Shown: one piece after another, positions 6,901 to 9,929 of the stretch
Layout of the letters: each line of letters starts with the position of its first letter
How positions within the stretch are numbered: the first letter of the stretch is position 1
Source of the DNA: Bacillota bacterium
GTDB lineage: Bacteria > Bacillota > Clostridia > Acetivibrionales > DSM-27016
Direction of reading: 5' to 3'
Assembly: GCA_023390115.1 (NCBI GenBank)
Contig: JAEWDM010000031.1
Location: 1 to 9,929, forward strand
DNA length: 9,929 nucleotides
Notes under the pieces: generated by a model
The model's database searches: none
Seen by the model: the letters and a program-made list of their open reading frames with translations, nothing else
What the model was told of the DNA's origin: nothing
Made by a program: the position numbers and the translations under genes

Positions 6901-8637
6901 TGTAATTTCCCCTGCATCCCTTACACTTTTAGAGGATGAAACTATTTTATGCTGTCCGAAAAATATTCCTTTTGCGCTTATGTCTGCCGGATTGCAGTCT
7001 TTAATGCTATTAAGCCTGTCTTTTAGTTCCTGCCCGGTTTTAACTACCATTGCAAGCCTGAGATTATAATGCCCCCTTCCCGTGGCAGAAGTAAAGCATA
7101 TATTTTCCACCGCGGGAGCAGAAGGCTTTTCATATAGCTCATTATACCTGTCTATCAGCTCCCTCAGGCTGTCAATGCTTCTGGCTGACAGGACGAATAT
7201 ATTAGGATGCTCCTTTTCTTTTAGAGCTTTTGTCCCAGCATCCTGTTGTGCATTATATTCCTCCAGCACCATATGGCAATTTGTACCGCTAAGCCCGAAG
7301 GAGCTTATCCCGCATCTTCTTGGAAATCCGGAACCGTCCCATGCACTCAGCGTGTTATTTACATATACCGGAGAATCCTCAAAAGAAATTTTTCTGTTGG
7401 GTCTTTCAAAATGCAGGCTCGGGGGAAGCTCACCATGCTTTAATGCCATAGCCGCTTTTATAAGTGAGGCAATTCCCGCTGCATGATCCAAGTGCCCTAT
7501 GTTTGTCTTTACCGAGGCCACCGCACAAAACTGCCTTCTGTCGGTATAATGCTCAAAGGCTTTCTCAATGCCTGCGATTTCTATAGGATCTCCCAATTTG
7601 GTTCCCGTACCGTGAGTCTCTATATATGTCACCGTCTCGGGGTCAATATCGGCATTTTTCCATGCCCTGAGTATTACCTCCTCCTGTGCTGCCATGTTTG
7701 GAGCAGTAATTCCTACCGAGCTTCCATCCTGGTTTGAAGCACTCCCCTTTATTACTGCATATATATTGTCCCCGTCCTCCATAGCCCTGCTTAGAGGCTT
7801 TAATAAAACCGCGCCTGCGCCTTCGCCTATTCCCGTACCGTCCGAGCTGTCGTCAAAGGTTCTTGCCCTGGCATTTGACGAGCCTATACCTATATTTCCC
7901 TGTCCCTTATTCTCCCTTATGGGTACGACCAGCACCTTTGCCGCACCAGCCAGGGCCATGTCGCATTCTCCCAGTCTTATAGCCTGGCATGCCGAGTGAA
8001 CTGCCATAAGAGCTGATGAGCACGCAGTATCAATGGTAATGCTGGGGCCCTTTAAATCCAGTATATACGCCAGCCTGCTTGCTATGATGGATCGTATATT
8101 TCCCGTAACGGCAGCCTCCTCATTTGAGGATGACACCATTCTGCTGTACCTCTTATATTCCTCTCCGAAATCCGTGCTGTGGCCGACATAAATTCCCGTT
8201 CTGCTCCCTGACAGCCTTCTTCCTCCATAACCCGCATCCTCAATGGTTTCCCACATAACCTGCAGCAGAATCCTCTGATGGGGGTCCATCAAATCGGCCT
8301 CCATTGGTGAAATGTTGAACATGCGGCAATCAAACGCGTCTATTCTGTTCATGAAAGCGCCCTGTGGGTACTCTATGTCTTCATACGGCACTCCCAGCGT
8401 GCCAAGCACTCTTATATAGCTTTCACATTCCTTTTTCCTCTCCTCGGAAACTTCAGAAATAAAGTCTTTCCCTTTTTTTAAATCATGCCAGAAATCCGTT
8501 ATATTTTCCGCACTGCCAAACACTCCCGACATTCCTATAATTGCTATATCCTTCTTTGAAATGCTCTCCAGCCTTTGCCTGGGCCTTATGTTCTCATTCG
8601 GCCTGTCCCGACCCTTAAATTCAAGAATTTTCTCCAT
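3814..8637 (-). CDS. Trans-AT PKS module: KS-DH-KR-ACP with C-terminal docking segment
   Basis: 1607 residues. KS at about 28-460 has Cys206 (TACSSA), His342 (THGTGT) and His382 (NIGH), a complete elongating triad. KS-AT and post-AT linkers at about 478-650 (TGRGHY; LPAYPFLKERHW) have no AT between them. DH at about 660-940 has HKIAGNYVVP at 701-710 (HxxxGxxxxP) and Asp864 in HPAIMDSAVN. KR at about 950-1445 has TGGAGGIG (from 1189), Lys1311, Ser1335, Tyr1348 and Asn1352. AGD at the LDD position (Asp1293) and no Trp of the A-type indicate a B-type KR, giving a D-beta-hydroxyl. ACP at about 1478-1552 has Ser1513 (GGDSI). The tail at 1573-1602 is a docking segment. Expected action: add one extender from a trans AT to the chain from the NRPS, reduce it and dehydrate it to an alpha,beta-alkene. 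The ATG at 8637 is supported by AAGGAG 10 nt upstream. No methyltransferase or ER is present. Confidence 0.97.
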   Translation of the reverse strand: MEKILEFKGRDRPNENIRPRQRLESISKKDIAIIGMSGVFGSAENITDFWHDLKKGKDFISEVSEERKKECESYIRVLGTLGVPYEDIEYPQGAFMNRIDAFDCRMFNISPMEADLMDPHQRILLQVMWETIEDAGYGGRRLSGSRTGIYVGHSTDFGEEYKRYSRMVSSSNEEAAVTGNIRSIIASRLAYILDLKGPSITIDTACSSALMAVHSACQAIRLGECDMALAGAAKVLVVPIRENKGQGNIGIGSSNARARTFDDSSDGTGIGEGAGAVLLKPLSRAMEDGDNIYAVIKGSASNQDGSSVGITAPNMAAQEEVILRAWKNADIDPETVTYIETHGTGTKLGDPIEIAGIEKAFEHYTDRRQFCAVASVKTNIGHLDHAAGIASLIKAAMALKHGELPPSLHFERPNRKISFEDSPVYVNNTLSAWDGSGFPRRCGISSFGLSGTNCHMVLEEYNAQQDAGTKALKEKEHPNIFVLSARSIDSLRELIDRYNELYEKPSAPAVENICFTSATGRGHYNLRLAMVVKTGQELKDRLNSIKDCNPADISAKGIFFGQHKIVSSSKSVRDAGEITEAEKKALNEEAGRLTEGILNAEGFEDSREMAEKLCGAYIMGADVEWERLYSCSKYKKVSLPAYPFLKERHWVRPENAHIVPQLHGAEHIGHPIVDACLVSSMDSDIYSTMFSVDRHWVLNEHKIAGNYVVPGTAYIEMVREIASRYNSQEEIEFTEVIFITPLAAEEGFPVEAQIIVRDGKGCRDFVVVSRSGHNGEWVRHVEGNFSFTGKEKPQKYNMQQLKKRFSSIQDIEYNDMMQAVEVGPRFMNMKTVYIGDKEALGYFELPEVYIGDMEEYYLHPAIMDSAVNMVNDQVGEGLYLPLSYKKLKIYGRMPSKIYSYIRKADQKEESSETGTFEISLIDTDGNVFARVEYYTVKKVHFAEARKPAEEGPDFYYTGWTLKPAEHIEDYTANGSVLVFKDSRGLATEISDILRNKGVKVYEAETGDSYAAADEYRYVIGQTQEDYNKLVSATAGKVNAVLHMLSIDEAQDLDPADKNDENMERGIDSLFFLVKALIGQKAGTINLTVISDYAFEVSGDEPCIKPHNAALLGFARAAANEYEALGVRGIDIDAGMSAQDILNGLSSSRAGSFAAYRNGIRYAEELRKADAEAFGNNSVHIKKDGVYIITGGAGGIGLEIARYLSSQSNVKLCLINRTGIPDRNEWDRITGESKDFKLCRLINAIREIEASGSKVLHYSADVADIKAMQDVLSAVRKEFGVINGVIHAAGIAGDGFIIKKEKEALHSVISPKIAGTAFLGKLTEEDKLDFFVMFSSISSLLAAQGQSDYTAANTYMDSYAQYMLKKGRKAAAIGWPAWSETGMAVDYNAVGEDDIFAPISTAAAIKAFERLINSGMARVIPSKINYAVLAQAHEELPVVLSQEIQYEARRNKRSLSKSKAVPAGEAAGSGVALRGRVGQSYTRTEYELAGIWSTVLGIQEVDIFDSFSNIGGDSILATRLLREMQKKYGGLVDISDVFTYSTINEMARYIDSRNDDTEQLEVADERKGGDNESDSSLDDVLEKLSKGEMSIEEAEKLINLGMDEDESD

Positions 8638-8685
8638 ACTCTTTATACTCCTTATTCATTAATCCTTTGCCCGCTGCTTATTCTT
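8638..8685 (-). other. 48-bp intergenic gap between NRPS and first PKS gene
   Basis: The gap holds the AAGGAG ribosome binding site and otherwise purine-rich, A+T-rich sequence. I see no hairpin with a T-tract and no paired -35/-10 elements, so the two genes are best read as one transcript. Confidence 0.6.
8648..8653 (-). promoter_or_regulatory. Ribosome binding site for the KS-DH-KR-ACP gene
   Basis: The minus strand reads AAGGAG, then 10 nt, then ATG at 8637. It lies inside the 48-bp gap after the NRPS stop codon. The near-consensus site fixes the start and shows that this gene has its own initiation signal instead of depending only on readthrough from the NRPS gene. Confidence 0.75.
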
Positions 8686-9929
8686 TTAACCATAAATTGC
8701 CGAAATAACTTCTATAATATCCATATAATAAAATATAAGCTCTTCAATCTTTTCTTTGGAGATTTTGGACCCGTCATATTCGAATACGAAATTTATGTCT
8801 TCTTCCGCTTCCTCCGTCCTGACAATTATGTCGTAAAGCCTTAAAGCATTATCATAAAAACCCTGAAAATTATAGGTGTAGAGCAGAAGCATTGAGCCTT
8901 TATCCTTATCAAGCCTTATATTGTCTAAATATTTAATGGGTATAATGTTGTTTATACCTCTTGATTCCATTTTTAGTGAAACATTATCAATCAAATCATT
9001 AATATCATGAACTTTCTCAAGATCAAAGCTTTCGGCCCGTATCTCCCTGTCCCTGCCCGCAATGTGCACAGGCAATTTTTGCATACCGGATACCTCTGAA
9101 AGCATGTAAACGAGTGCAGAAATAAGTATATCCTCTTTCTTCCTCCCAAGATTGCCCGACATCGACTTAAGCTTCCGGTATAAATCGCATCCTAAAGCAG
9201 TCCGTATTACAGCTCCGTCACTATATTCACCGGCACAGGCAAAAAAATCCTCAGGCATTTGAAGCCTGTCTATTTTAATATCCTTTATTTTAAATACATC
9301 TCTGTTTTCAATAATACCGGCCAGCTTTGAAACGGTGGGATATGCAAAAATGTCCGCCACACTCAGAAGCCCCGGGTAATGCCTTTCCAGCTCCCAATGC
9401 ATTCTTACAATCAAGAGGGAATTTCCTCCGAGTTCAAAAAAATTGTCCTCCACCCCCACCAAATCCCTGTTTAAAACCCTCTGCCATATTTGTGCAATAA
9501 CTCCCTGTACCTCCGTATCGGCCGCTTTATAGCCGTTCGAAAGCTTGGGCCTCATATAGCCGGGCTCGGGAAGGGCACCTCTGTCGATTTTACCGTTAGG
9601 GGTTGAAGGAAGGCTGTTCATGTAGACAAATAATTCGGGCACCATATAATCGGGAAGCTTTGCAGACAAGCCCTCCCTCAACTCGGCAAGGGAAATTTCC
9701 TCCGGCGCCGAATAATATGCGGCAAGATACTTATCTCCTGCTTCATGGCATCTTGCAACTACTGCGCACTCAGTTATTCCGGCGCAGGCTTTAAGACGGT
9801 TTTCAATTTCCCCGGGCTCTATTCTGTAACCCCTTATTTTGACCTGCTGGTCTATCCTGCCAAGGCACTGAAGCCTTCCGTCGGGTAAATATTTTGCAAG
9901 GTCCCCCGTCCTGTACATCCTCTCGCCCG
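8686..9929 (-). CDS. 3' end of an NRPS: adenylation C-terminal part, PCP, then a half condensation-like domain
   Basis: The gene is cut by the window edge. The frame stays open to 9929 and begins G-E-R-M-Y-R-T-G-D-L, core motif A7 of an adenylation domain, so the Met at 9918 is internal. Counting the first visible Gly (9927-9925) as 1, A8 is GRIDQQVKIRG at 23-33 and A10 is NGKIDR with the catalytic Lys at 113. The specificity-determining region lies outside the window, so the amino acid cannot be predicted. The PCP covers about 136-208, with FFELGGNSLL and phosphopantetheine Ser170. Residues about 225-413 form a terminal region resembling the second lobe of condensation/epimerization domains, without an HHxxxDG lobe. 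It would load an amino acid and hand the chain to the KS of the next protein, whose gene starts 48 bp downstream. No thioesterase is present, which fits an internal module. Confidence 0.95.
   Translation of the reverse strand, partial: GERMYRTGDLAKYLPDGRLQCLGRIDQQVKIRGYRIEPGEIENRLKACAGITECAVVARCHEAGDKYLAAYYSAPEEISLAELREGLSAKLPDYMVPELFVYMNSLPSTPNGKIDRGALPEPGYMRPKLSNGYKAADTEVQGVIAQIWQRVLNRDLVGVEDNFFELGGNSLLIVRMHWELERHYPGLLSVADIFAYPTVSKLAGIIENRDVFKIKDIKIDRLQMPEDFFACAGEYSDGAVIRTALGCDLYRKLKSMSGNLGRKKEDILISALVYMLSEVSGMQKLPVHIAGRDREIRAESFDLEKVHDINDLIDNVSLKMESRGINNIIPIKYLDNIRLDKDKGSMLLLYTYNFQGFYDNALRLYDIIVRTEEAEEDINFVFEYDGSKISKEKIEELIFYYMDIIEVISAIYG
8689..9255 (-). other. Domain: C-terminal lobe only of a condensation-superfamily domain, ending the NRPS
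   Basis: After the PCP there is a ~190-residue tail. Its order of elements follows the second half of C/E domains: a helical segment (CDLYRKLKSM), a long helix (KKEDILISALVYMLSEVSG), a strand with a GR turn (LPVHIAGRDREI), a later YTYNFQGF segment at the place of the E-domain FNYLG element, and a final strand-helix (FVFEYDGSKISKEKIEELI). No HHxxxDG motif and no first lobe exist between the PCP and this tail, and there is no room for one. It is probably catalytically inactive as a C domain. A docking or gatekeeping role towards the following KS is an inference. An unrelated fold is possible, since similarity was judged by eye. Confidence 0.6.

Noticed and set aside
8686..9310. Frameshift or assembly error as the cause of the half condensation domain
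   Set aside because: The frame is open from the PCP to the stop and the PCP-to-lobe spacing is only a few tens of bases, so a hidden first lobe cannot be present. A true deletion in the cell is still possible.
8686..9918. Met at 9918 as the true start of the NRPS gene
   Set aside because: The frame stays open upstream to the window edge and reads GERMYRTGDL, the middle of an adenylation-domain core motif, so the gene begins outside the window.

Overview
The window is an internal slice of a modular NRPS / trans-acyltransferase (trans-AT) PKS gene cluster, read entirely from the minus strand. Base composition is moderate, with many ATA isoleucine and AGG arginine codons and strong purine-rich ribosome binding sites. 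Together with the trans-AT architecture and the style of the KS-flanking linkers, this suggests a Firmicute, probably a Clostridia- or Paenibacillus-like lineage. That assignment is an inference; no taxonomic marker gene is present.

In transcription order (right to left) there are four genes. (1) 9929-8686 is the 3' end of an NRPS: the last part of an adenylation domain, a peptidyl carrier protein (PCP), and a terminal ~190-residue region that looks like only the C-terminal lobe of a condensation-superfamily domain. (2) 8637-3814 is a complete 1607-residue PKS module, KS-DH-KR-ACP, with a C-terminal helical docking segment. (3) 3833-192 is a complete 1213-residue protein: N-terminal docking helices, KS, carrier domain, and a C-terminal epimerization-like (E-like) domain with two altered core motifs. 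(4) 149-1 is the 5' end of a further gene, GTG-started and cut by the window edge, that encodes a TubC_N-type docking domain and so probably another NRPS protein. Gaps are 48 bp, a 20-bp overlap and 42 bp, so this is very probably one operon with colinear assembly.

Proposed flow: an aminoacyl or peptidyl chain on the NRPS PCP passes to the first KS, which extends it with a unit supplied by a trans-acting AT encoded elsewhere. KR (B-type signature) and DH then give an alpha,beta-unsaturated thioester. The second KS extends it again without reduction, giving a beta-keto intermediate on a carrier followed by the E-like domain, and the chain is handed to the next NRPS protein through the TubC_N docking domain. 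Both PKS modules lack any AT and keep only the KS-AT and post-AT linkers.

The general system type (hybrid NRPS/trans-AT PKS) is known. The parts that deserve a second look are two odd condensation-superfamily domains at the two NRPS/PKS borders: the half-domain ending the NRPS, and the motif-degenerate E-like domain placed after a polyketide carrier instead of an aminoacyl carrier. No RNA gene, CRISPR array, mobile element, convincing promoter or terminator was seen. No stretch over 300 bases is without a gene.
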